A stretch of DNA of 54,781 nt from assembly GCA_002347645.1 (NCBI GenBank), contig DDYF01000011.1, positions 1 through 54,781 of the forward strand. Direction: 5' to 3'. The translations under genes and the position numbers were made by a program. Each line of letters opens with the position of its first letter. Position 1 is the first letter of the stretch. Under the pieces are notes generated by a model that worked only from the letters and a program-made list of their open reading frames with translations, was not told where the DNA came from and did no database searches. Below, piece by piece: positions 18,392 to 28,364 of the stretch. This stretch comes from Thermoleophilia bacterium UBA2241 (GTDB lineage: Bacteria > Actinomycetota > Thermoleophilia > UBA2241).

Positions 18392-19210
18392 CTAAGCTGC
18401 CTGCCTTTCGCCGCCGACACTCTGCGCCAAGCCCATGGCCGCCGCAACGACGACGACGTCCAAGATACTGCGCGTCAGTGCGTCAGCCATGGTCCCGCTC
18501 TTCACCAAGCCGATGAACATGTTGAAGATGACCCAGTTCAGTCCCAGGCCGTAGATCATGACGGCTCCGGCCCGCGAGCAGGCACGTCGCACCAGCACGT
18601 ACCCGATGCCCATCGCACAGCCCAACGCAAAACCCCATGCGACGACCGGCACCGGATACTCCAGCACATGGCTGTCGATGACGCCGCCGTAGCTCAGGAG
18701 AAGGCGACTCGTTCCGACGACCAGGGTGAAGAGAAGGACGATAGGAAGCGCATCTCTGTGCACCGGGCGATCCTCGTGACGCGCCTCACCCAGCAGAACA
18801 CTGACCGTGACACACAGGATGATCGCGGGGACGGCATCGCCCAGCCCGAGAACAGTCTGATACGCGACGAAGTCCAGACCCCACGTCTCAAAGGCATTCG
18901 CCTCGAGCATGACCTCCTGCATCCCTACCATGTAGAGCAGCGCGAACGCTGAGCCCAGGAACAGGCCGCTCCGGGTCTTGCCCTGCCGCAGGTTGGCCCT
19001 GTTGGCATTGACGACGACCGCACAGTGCGCATACAAGAGGATGAAATAGGACACGGCCACGGCCACGAAGCCGACTTCCTGCACCAGAAATCCGTCGAGA
19101 AGGTCCTCGTCGACCTGTGCCGGCAAGACCGCGTGAGCGACGATCGCCAGTGCCGCGCACGCGAGGACCGCGACGAACGAGAGCACGTACTTCCTGGTCA
19201 AATCGGCCAC
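18392..19210 (-). CDS. Eight-helix membrane protein of unknown function
   Basis: I do not recognise this family. From GTG 19210 it encodes about 272 residues with eight strongly hydrophobic segments separated by short polar loops, starting 'ADLTRKYVLSFVAVLAC'. The loops contain few charged residues apart from 'HEDRPVHR' between helices 4 and 5. A TTG at 19201, with AGAGGAG eight bases upstream, is an equally good start. The open frame reaches ATG 19348, but those residues look non-coding. No enzymatic motif is visible. It sits alone between uvrC and uvrA on their strand. Confidence 0.65.
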   Translation of the reverse strand: MADLTRKYVLSFVAVLACAALAIVAHAVLPAQVDEDLLDGFLVQEVGFVAVAVSYFILLYAHCAVVVNANRANLRQGKTRSGLFLGSAFALLYMVGMQEVMLEANAFETWGLDFVAYQTVLGLGDAVPAIILCVTVSVLLGEARHEDRPVHRDALPIVLLFTLVVGTSRLLLSYGGVIDSHVLEYPVPVVAWGFALGCAMGIGYVLVRRACSRAGAVMIYGLGLNWVIFNMFIGLVKSGTMADALTRSILDVVVVAAAMGLAQSVGGERQAA

Positions 19211-19626
19211 TCCTCTCCGCGGAGCCCAGCCCACCAGCATGATCTGCTCGAGCGTCTCCCCCGGAGGACGCGTGCACGGTGTCCACAGGGCAGAGTCTCC
19301 CCGACGCTCCCCTGTGACCGCGCACGTCGACCATACCGCCTCGCCCATCGCCAGGGACGACTGTCGTGAGTCGCCGGAACGAGCCGAGACCGCACGTTGA
19401 GGACGACACTCGGGGGGTCGACGCTGACGGCGACTTACGGACCGGCCAGCCTGCGGGCTCGGCTCAACCGCCCGGTCGCGGACGCTACGCTGCCAGCTCC
19501 TTCACACCCTCATGATAGCAGCGGCCCCGCAGGCGCGCGCGACGCATTCCAGACTCCCCAGACGAGCGGGCAGGCTGCGCGACGCAAGCCGGCGCCTTAG
19601 CGGCACCGCCCGAGCGCAGCCGCACG
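19211..19626. other. Gene-poor stretch between uvrA and the membrane protein
   Basis: No credible gene is seen in these 416 bp. On the minus strand an extended -10-like element (TGC followed by TATCAT, about 19512-19520) could start the membrane-protein transcript with a leader of roughly 300 bases. No -35 or recognised riboswitch was found. Confidence 0.3.
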
Positions 19627-22473
<2,847 letters not shown>

Positions 22474-22477
22474 GGCG

Positions 22478-23134
22478 TCAATCGATGAGGAGCATGCCCG
22501 TCCAGGACGGGCGATCGACGGCGGGCAGTTCGACCTCGAGACCGGCGGCGCGCGCCGTGGCGACGACGTCGATGCCGACCGCCTCCATGGAGGGACGCGC
22601 CGCGAACGGGTGGCGGCACACGCCGTCGTCGACCCCCTCGCAGACCGGGCAGAGGACGCAGTCGCCGCCGGCGAAGGCCGCGGCAAAGCGGTAGCCGAGC
22701 TTGAAGGCCTCGGCCTCGAGGCTCGTCATGAGCTTCGCGAAGGCGTTCTGGGCGGCGGCGATGTCGTGCTCACAGTCGGGCGGCGCGGGGGCGCTCGGCA
22801 CGGCGCTCGAGGCGCCGCCCGCCGCGACGGCCCTGCTCTCGGCGTACGACCTGCCATCGAGCGCGGCGTCGACCTCGGCCTGCGTGACGCCGATGTCCTG
22901 CTGGACGAGCAGGGCGGCGCCGTAGCGCGCCAGCGCGGCGCGCGTCTCGTCCGGAGACGGCACGTATGGCGGGCACATGAGGTTGCGGCCGTAGCTCGAG
23001 CACCGTGGCACGCGGCACTTGAGGCGCACGCGCTCGTCGACGACGACCGCGTCCGCGCACAGCGGCGCGGCGCGGTCGGCGCCGAGCGCGTGCGCCCTGT
23101 CGATCAGGTGCTTGACATGCCCGGCGTCAGCCAA
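22478..23134 (-). CDS. DUF2284 predicted metal-binding protein
   Basis: The 218-residue protein is rich in cysteines arranged as in DUF2284 proteins: CRVPRCSSYGRNLMCPPY in the N-terminal third, a lone Cys in 'PPDCEHD', and CVLCPVCEGVDDGVCRHP near the C-terminus. These clusters suggest an Fe-S or zinc-binding role, though the biochemical function is not established. Its start overlaps the uvrB stop by eight bases and its stop is four bases before uvrA, so it is embedded in an SOS-type repair operon. An alanine-rich linker lies around residues 100-115. Confidence 0.85.
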   Translation of the reverse strand: MADAGHVKHLIDRAHALGADRAAPLCADAVVVDERVRLKCRVPRCSSYGRNLMCPPYVPSPDETRAALARYGAALLVQQDIGVTQAEVDAALDGRSYAESRAVAAGGASSAVPSAPAPPDCEHDIAAAQNAFAKLMTSLEAEAFKLGYRFAAAFAGGDCVLCPVCEGVDDGVCRHPFAARPSMEAVGIDVVATARAAGLEVELPAVDRPSWTGMLLID

Positions 23135-25139
23135 CGGCGCTCCCTCGGCGGCTCAGCTCGCGGCTGAGTTCCTTGACCTCGTCCCTCAGTTTGGCAGCGT
23201 ACTCGAACTTGAGCTCGTCCGCCGCCTGGAACATCTCGGCCTCGAGGTCGGCGATGAGGCGCTCGAGGTCGGCCGTCGGCATGGCGAGCTTCTTCGCCAC
23301 GGCCTTGGCCGCCCTGCGGCCCTTGGTGGGCACGCCGGCCTGGTCGCTCACCATCTGGGCGATGTCGCTGACCGCCTTGACGATGCTCCTGGGCGTGATG
23401 CCGTGGTCTTCGTTGTAGGCGACCTGCTTGGCGCGGCGCCGGTTCGTCTCGTCGATGGCGACGCGCATCGCCGCCGTCGTCTTGTCGGCGTACATGACGA
23501 CCTTGCCCTCGACGTTGCGCGCCGCGCGGCCGACGGTCTGGATGAGGCTCGTCTGTCCGCGCAGGAAGCCCTCCTTGTCGGCGTCGAGGATCGCCACGAG
23601 CGTGACCTCGGGCAGGTCGAGCCCCTCCCGCAGGAGGTTGATGCCGACCAGGACGTCGAACTCACCGAGGCGCAACTGGCGCACGATCTGGATGCGCTCG
23701 ATGGTGTCGATCTCGCTGTGCAGGTAGCGGACCTTGAAGCCGTTCTCGACCAGGTAGTCGGTGAGGTCCTCGGCCATGCGCTTCGTAAGCGTGGTCACGA
23801 GTACGCGCTGGTCCCTCTCGACGCGCGCCGCGATCTCGTTCATGAGGTCGTCGATCTGTCCCTCGGTGGGCCGCACCTCGATCTCGGGGTCGATGAGCCC
23901 GGTCGGGCGGATGAGCTGTTCGGCGATGTTGACGCTGTGGGCGAGCTCGAACTCCCCCGGCGTGGCGCTGACGAAGACGATCTGCGGCACCTTGTCGAGG
24001 AACTCGTCGAAGCGCAGCGGGCGGTTGTCGAGCGCGCTGGGCAGGCGGAAGCCGTAGTCGACGAGCATGTTCTTGCGCGACCTGTCGCCCTCGGACATGG
24101 CGCGGATCTGCGGCAGCGACATGTGCGATTCGTCGATGAAGCAGAGCCAGTCGTCGGGGAAGTAGTCGAGCAGACAATTGGGCGTGGCGCCGGGCTCCTT
24201 GCCGAGCAGGATGCGCGAGTAGTTCTCGATGCCGTTGCAGAAGCCCATCTCGCGCAGCATCTCCATGTCGTAGAGGGTCCGCTGGCGCAGTCGGTGCGCC
24301 TCGAGCACCTTGCCGTGCTCCTCGAACCACGCGCAGCGCTCGTCGAGCTCGCGCTGGATCTCGACGAGGGACCGCTCGATGGCCGGGGCGCTGGTGATGA
24401 AGTGCGTCGCCGGGTAGACGGCGACGTGGCGCGGCTTCTCGAGGACCTCGCCGCCGACGGGGTCGAAGCGTACGATCTGCTCGACCTCGTCGCCCCAGAA
24501 CTGGACGCGGATCGCCGTGTCCTCGTCGGCCGGCCAGATCTCGACCGAGTCGCCGCGCACGCGGAACTTGCCGCGCGCGGGCTCGAAGTCGTTGCGCGCG
24601 TACTGGTTGCTGACGAGCTTGCGCAGGACCTCGTCGCGGTCGACCGTCTGGCCGGCCTGCAACAGCACCACGCTCTCGAGGTACTCCTCGGGTGAGCCGA
24701 GGCCGTAGATACAGCTCACCGAGGCGACGATGACGACGTCGCGCCGCAGGAAGAGCGACGTGGTCGCCGAGTGCCTGAGGCGGTCGATCTCGTCGTTGAT
24801 CGACGAGTCCTTCTCGATGTACAGGTCCTGCGCCGGGACGTACGCCTCGGGCTGGTAGTAGTCGTAGTAGCTGACGAAGTACTCGACCGCGTTGTCGGGC
24901 AGGAACTCGCGGAACTCGTTGCAGAGTTGCGCGGCAAGGGTCTTGTTGTGCGCGATGACGAGGGCTGGCTTCTGCGCGCGTTCGATGACGTTCGCCATCG
25001 TGAACGTCTTGCCCGAGCCCGTGACGCCGAGCAGCGTCTGGTAGCGGTCGCCGCGGGCGACGCCTTCGGCGAGCGCGGCGACCGCCTCCGGCTGGTCGCC
25101 GGTGAGGCCGTAGCTGGACTGGATGCGGAAGTCGGTCAA
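23127..25139 (-). CDS. uvrB: Excinuclease ABC subunit UvrB
   Basis: UvrB verifies damage handed over by UvrA and recruits UvrC. Helicase-like motifs are clear: Walker A (GVTGSGKT, about residue 40), the damage-probing beta-hairpin (SYYDYYQPEAYVP), the DEAD-like 'FIDESHM', motif VI 'QTVGRAARN' and the C-terminal UVR domain (ELKFEYAAKLRDEV). A GTG at 25193 lies inside the promoter and LexA box, so TTG 25139 is preferred: it has GAGG upstream, begins 'TDFRIQSSYG' as in the family, and gives 670 residues, the usual length. Confidence 0.96.
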   Translation of the reverse strand: MTDFRIQSSYGLTGDQPEAVAALAEGVARGDRYQTLLGVTGSGKTFTMANVIERAQKPALVIAHNKTLAAQLCNEFREFLPDNAVEYFVSYYDYYQPEAYVPAQDLYIEKDSSINDEIDRLRHSATTSLFLRRDVVIVASVSCIYGLGSPEEYLESVVLLQAGQTVDRDEVLRKLVSNQYARNDFEPARGKFRVRGDSVEIWPADEDTAIRVQFWGDEVEQIVRFDPVGGEVLEKPRHVAVYPATHFITSAPAIERSLVEIQRELDERCAWFEEHGKVLEAHRLRQRTLYDMEMLREMGFCNGIENYSRILLGKEPGATPNCLLDYFPDDWLCFIDESHMSLPQIRAMSEGDRSRKNMLVDYGFRLPSALDNRPLRFDEFLDKVPQIVFVSATPGEFELAHSVNIAEQLIRPTGLIDPEIEVRPTEGQIDDLMNEIAARVERDQRVLVTTLTKRMAEDLTDYLVENGFKVRYLHSEIDTIERIQIVRQLRLGEFDVLVGINLLREGLDLPEVTLVAILDADKEGFLRGQTSLIQTVGRAARNVEGKVVMYADKTTAAMRVAIDETNRRRAKQVAYNEDHGITPRSIVKAVSDIAQMVSDQAGVPTKGRRAAKAVAKKLAMPTADLERLIADLEAEMFQAADELKFEYAAKLRDEVKELSRELSRRGSAVG

Positions 25140-25174
25140 GGCTGCCTCAGGGTCGAGTCGCGGTCCACCTGCGG

Positions 25175-25203
25175 ACTCTAGCAACACGAACACACGTTCG
25201 CAA
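25175..25203 (-). promoter_or_regulatory. uvrB promoter with LexA (SOS) box
   Basis: On the minus strand, -35 TTGCGA (25198-25203) and -10 TAGAGT (25175-25180) are 17 bp apart. The palindrome CGAAC-ACAC-GTTCG (25187-25200, as read on plus) fills most of the spacer and matches the Gram-positive LexA/DinR consensus CGAAC-N4-GTTCG exactly. LexA bound here would block the promoter, placing uvrB, DUF2284 and uvrA under DNA-damage control. Confidence 0.85.
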
Positions 25204-25252
25204 GAGTGCCGGGTCGCGACGCGACGTCAGGGGGGCGCGTCCCGCGTGCCCG

Positions 25253-25852
25253 TCACGCGGCCCTTCCGAGCTCACGTCCGTACGTGCGCTCGTAGACCGT
25301 GACCAGCGCGACGACGTCGTCGACGTACTCCCGCGTGTCGGCGAAGGGGATGTCCTTCACCGCGATCCTGCCGCCTCCGCGAGCCGCCCAGCGGTCGACG
25401 TTGTGCACCCCGGCGTGATAGGCGGCGACCGCTTCGACAAGCGAGCCGTCGTAGCGCTCGAGCAGGATGCCGAGGTAGTGACTGCCGTAGCGGATGTTCA
25501 CCGCGGGGTCGCGCAGGTCCGACAGCTCGAACCGGTCGCCGCCGGTGCGCCGGGCGATCTCCGTCGCCGTCGACGGGAGGAGCTGCATGAGCCCCACGGC
25601 CCCGCTCTCCGAGACCGCGCCCTCGCGGAACCCGCTCTCGGCGTAGATGACGGCGGCGATCAGGGCCGGGTCGACGCCGTTGCGCCGCGCCGCCCCCCGG
25701 ATGGCGAGCTCGTGCTCGAGCGGGTAGACGGCGCGCGCATACCACGCAGGCACCGCGCGCACGTACCAGTCCGGAAGCTCGCGATGAGCCCCGAGCAACA
25801 CCGCGGCGCCCGCCACCAGGACGGCCGCCGCGAGGACGAGACGGGCGATCAT
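25253..25852 (-). CDS. Membrane-anchored lytic transglycosylase (SLT domain)
   Basis: This 199-residue protein should cleave glycan strands of peptidoglycan outside the cell. It begins with an uncleaved-type signal anchor (residues 2-22), followed by a goose-type lysozyme-like SLT domain: catalytic Glu in IYAESGF, the 'GLMQLLPSTA' motif, 'NIRYGSHYLG' and 'AVAAYHAG'. This matches soluble lytic transglycosylase family 1. ATG 25852 overlaps the coaE stop as ATGA. It ends 50 bp before the uvrB promoter. Confidence 0.92.
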   Translation of the reverse strand: MIARLVLAAAVLVAGAAVLLGAHRELPDWYVRAVPAWYARAVYPLEHELAIRGAARRNGVDPALIAAVIYAESGFREGAVSESGAVGLMQLLPSTATEIARRTGGDRFELSDLRDPAVNIRYGSHYLGILLERYDGSLVEAVAAYHAGVHNVDRWAARGGGRIAVKDIPFADTREYVDDVVALVTVYERTYGRELGRAA

Positions 25853-26484
25853 CCGGCGGCGCGCTCGCGCTCGGCGGCCGCGGCGATGATCGTCGCGAAG
25901 GCCTCGCGCACGACGTCGCGCAGCTCCTGCCTCGTGCCGGTGTTGTGACACACGAACTCCGCCTTGGCGACCTTCTCGCTCTCGGGCAGCTGCTGCTCGA
26001 GACGCCGCTTGAACTGGCTCTCGGTGAGTTTGCCGGCGACCCGCTGACGGCGCACGTCCTCCGGCGCGGTGATGAGCATCGTGTGGTCGAACTCCTCGGC
26101 CCATCCCGTCTCGAAGAGCAGCGGCACCTCGGCGACGATCAGCGCCGGCCGGGGGTGCGACCGCTCCTGCTCGAGCGCCCACTCGTCGACACGGCGGCGG
26201 ACGTTCGGGTGAAGGAGCCGCTCGAGCCAGTCCAGCGCCTCGCGGTCCTCGAACACGACGTGCGCCAAGGCTGGCCGGCTGACGACACCGTCGACGACGA
26301 CGGCGTCGCCGAACCGATCGCGGATGGCGGCCACGACGTCGTCACCTTCCAGGAGCTGGTGCACCACGTCGTCGCTCGAGATCACCGCGGCGCCGAGCTG
26401 GCGGAGGTAGGCGAGGGCCGTCGACTTGCCGGAACCGATGCCGCCGGTCACGCCAAGTCGTGGGAGTCTCTTGCGTCTCGTCAT
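25849..26484 (-). CDS. coaE: Dephospho-CoA kinase
   Basis: CoaE phosphorylates the ribose 3'-hydroxyl of dephospho-CoA, the last step of coenzyme A synthesis. The 211-residue protein carries the P-loop (GVTGGIGSGKST), 'ISSDDVVHQLL', a lid-region 'RRVDEWALEQE' and 'VAEVPLLFETG', all typical. ATG 26484 is chosen over the longer open frame, whose extra 37 residues look non-coding. It follows rpsA by 58 bp, a common actinobacterial order, and overlaps the transglycosylase by four bases. Confidence 0.95.
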   Translation of the reverse strand: MTRRKRLPRLGVTGGIGSGKSTALAYLRQLGAAVISSDDVVHQLLEGDDVVAAIRDRFGDAVVVDGVVSRPALAHVVFEDREALDWLERLLHPNVRRRVDEWALEQERSHPRPALIVAEVPLLFETGWAEEFDHTMLITAPEDVRRQRVAGKLTESQFKRRLEQQLPESEKVAKAEFVCHNTGTRQELRDVVREAFATIIAAAAERERAAG

Positions 26485-26542
26485 GTCGCGTGAGGAAGGA
26501 GGCGGCGGCGCACGAACGTGCGCCGCCGCCTGGGCTCGTGTC

Positions 26543-28210
26543 TCAGGTCTCGGTGGCCGGCTGGCTGTCTGCGACCGGCTCGTCCGCCGAGGCATCGTCC
26601 GCGGCAGCGCCCTGCGGGAAGACCTCGTCGCTCAAGCCGAGCGTAGGCTCATGCTCGGGGACCGGCGGCGTGTCGGGCTCGACGGGCTCGTCCGCGGCGG
26701 GTTCGTCGGCGGCCGCCGCAGCGTCGTCCGAGGCAATCTCGTCGACCGGCGCGGCGTCTTCCGAAGCGGCAGCCCCGGCCTCGTCGTCGGCTGCACCGGC
26801 GGGCTCGGTCTCGACTGTTTCCGAGGAAGGCTCGGCATCGGCTTCGGCGACGCTCTCGGCATCGGCTTCGGCGACGCTCTCGGCTTCGGCTTCGTCGACA
26901 GCCGTCTCGTCGGCGTCGGTCTCGGCCTCGGCGGCCGGGGCCGCCTCCGGAGGCTCCGCCGGCCTCATCGGCCGTACGTTCTCGCCGTCGACGCGCTTGA
27001 TGCTCAGGCTGAGCCGGCGGCGCTCGGAGTCGACCTCGATGATCTTGACGCGCACCTGCTGGCCGACGGCGACGATCTCGTCGGGGCGCTCCACGTGCCT
27101 GTTGGCGAGCTCGCTGATGTGGACGAGCCCCTCGATGCCCTCGTAGATCTCGACGAAGGCGCCGAAGGCGACGATCTTCGTGACCCGTCCGTCGACGATG
27201 TCGCCGACCTTGTGCCGGGCGACGATCTTCTGCCACGGGTCTTCCTGGGTCTGCTTGAGACCGAGGGAGATGCGCTGGCGGTCGCGGTCGATGTCGAGCA
27301 CCTTGACCTTGACCTTCTGGTTGACCTGCAGCACCTCGGACGGGTGGTTGATGTGCGTCCAGCTGAGCTCGCTGATGTGGATGAGGCCGTCGATGCCGTC
27401 GAGATCGACGAAGGCGCCGAAGTCGACGATGTTCGAGATGGTCCCTTCCACGACGTCGCCGACGTTGAGCTCGTCGATGATCTGCTGGCGGACCTCCTTG
27501 CGCTCCTCTTCGAGGACCGCGCGCCGCGAGAGCACGACGTTGTTGCGGTTGCGGTTCATCTCGATGACGCGGCAGTTGAGCTGCTGCCCGACGTACTCGG
27601 AGAGGTCCTGGACGCGGCGGATGTCGACCAGCGAAGCGGGCAGGAACCCGCGCACGCCAAGGTCGAGGATGAGGCCACCCTTGACGACCTCGATCACGGT
27701 GCCCTGCACGGGCGTGCCGCTCTCGTGGGCGTCTTCGATGCGCTTCCAGGCCTTCTCGAAGCGCGCCCGCTTCTTGCTGAGGATGAGGCGCCCGTCGGCG
27801 TCCTCCTTCTGCATGACCAGCGCGTCGATCTCCTCACCGAGCTGGACCTCTTCGGACGTGTTGACGTTCTTGCGGATGGAGAGCTCGTTGACGGGGATGA
27901 CGCCCTCGCTCTTGTAGCCGATGTCGACGAGGACCTCGTCCTTGTCGACGCGCACGACGTTCCCGGTGACGATGTCGCCCTCGGCGAAGACCGTGATGGT
28001 GGCGTCGTAGTTGGGGATGATCTCGCCGTCGACCTCGATGAGGTAGCCTTCGCTGCCCTCGACGATCTTGGGGCCGGCCTCGGCGGGCTCGCCGGCGGCG
28101 GGCTCGCTGGGGGTGGTGTCGACGGGTGGTGTCTGGGCGGTCGCCTCGGCGCCGGTGGCGATGGCGGTCTCGTCCGTGGCGTTGGTGGTCTCGGTCGCGT
28201 CGTCGGTCAT
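26543..28210 (-). CDS. rpsA: Ribosomal protein S1
   Basis: S1 helps the 30S subunit bind and unwind mRNA. From ATG 28210 the protein has 555 residues with four S1 RNA-binding repeats, at roughly residues 60-130, 145-215, 230-300 and 315-385. The conserved core is clear in repeats 3 and 4 ('VDFGAFVDL', 'VAFGAFVEIYEGIEG'). The N-terminal 40 residues are Thr/Ala/Glu-rich. The C-terminal 120 are a low-complexity acidic Ala/Glu/Asp tail with a duplicated octapeptide. Four rather than six repeats fits actinobacterial S1. Confidence 0.95.
   Translation of the reverse strand: MTDDATETTNATDETAIATGAEATAQTPPVDTTPSEPAAGEPAEAGPKIVEGSEGYLIEVDGEIIPNYDATITVFAEGDIVTGNVVRVDKDEVLVDIGYKSEGVIPVNELSIRKNVNTSEEVQLGEEIDALVMQKEDADGRLILSKKRARFEKAWKRIEDAHESGTPVQGTVIEVVKGGLILDLGVRGFLPASLVDIRRVQDLSEYVGQQLNCRVIEMNRNRNNVVLSRRAVLEEERKEVRQQIIDELNVGDVVEGTISNIVDFGAFVDLDGIDGLIHISELSWTHINHPSEVLQVNQKVKVKVLDIDRDRQRISLGLKQTQEDPWQKIVARHKVGDIVDGRVTKIVAFGAFVEIYEGIEGLVHISELANRHVERPDEIVAVGQQVRVKIIEVDSERRRLSLSIKRVDGENVRPMRPAEPPEAAPAAEAETDADETAVDEAEAESVAEADAESVAEADAEPSSETVETEPAGAADDEAGAAASEDAAPVDEIASDDAAAAADEPAADEPVEPDTPPVPEHEPTLGLSDEVFPQGAAADDASADEPVADSQPATET
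26831..26878. repeat. Perfect 24-bp tandem duplication in the rpsA tail
   Basis: Positions 26831-26854 and 26855-26878 are identical; a third, partial copy follows. On the rpsA strand the unit encodes an eight-residue acidic repeat (SVAEADAE) in the disordered tail. The period is a multiple of three, so copy number can vary without breaking the frame. Confidence 0.85.
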
Positions 28211-28261
28211 CGGTAGGTTGGCCTCCCGGTCAGTGCGGTCCGTCGTTTGAGGGGATGCGAA

Positions 28262-28306
28262 CGGCCCGGGAACCGCGACCGGGCCGCAAACCGGAGGAGT
28301 ATAGCA
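28262..28306 (-). promoter_or_regulatory. rpsA extended -10 promoter and leader hairpin
   Basis: On the minus strand TGC-TATACT (28298-28306) is an extended -10 element of near-consensus quality. The -35 is poor, as expected for this promoter class. Transcription would start near 28291 and give a leader of about 80 bases. Bases 28262-28286 form a perfect 8-bp hairpin (CGGCCCGG with CCGGGCCG, nine-base loop), which could take part in rpsA autoregulation. Confidence 0.6.
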
Positions 28307-28364
28307 CGAATGGCCGCGCGCAGCGGGGCGCCGAGCGCGCGGCAAGAGGCGGGAACGCGAGCCC

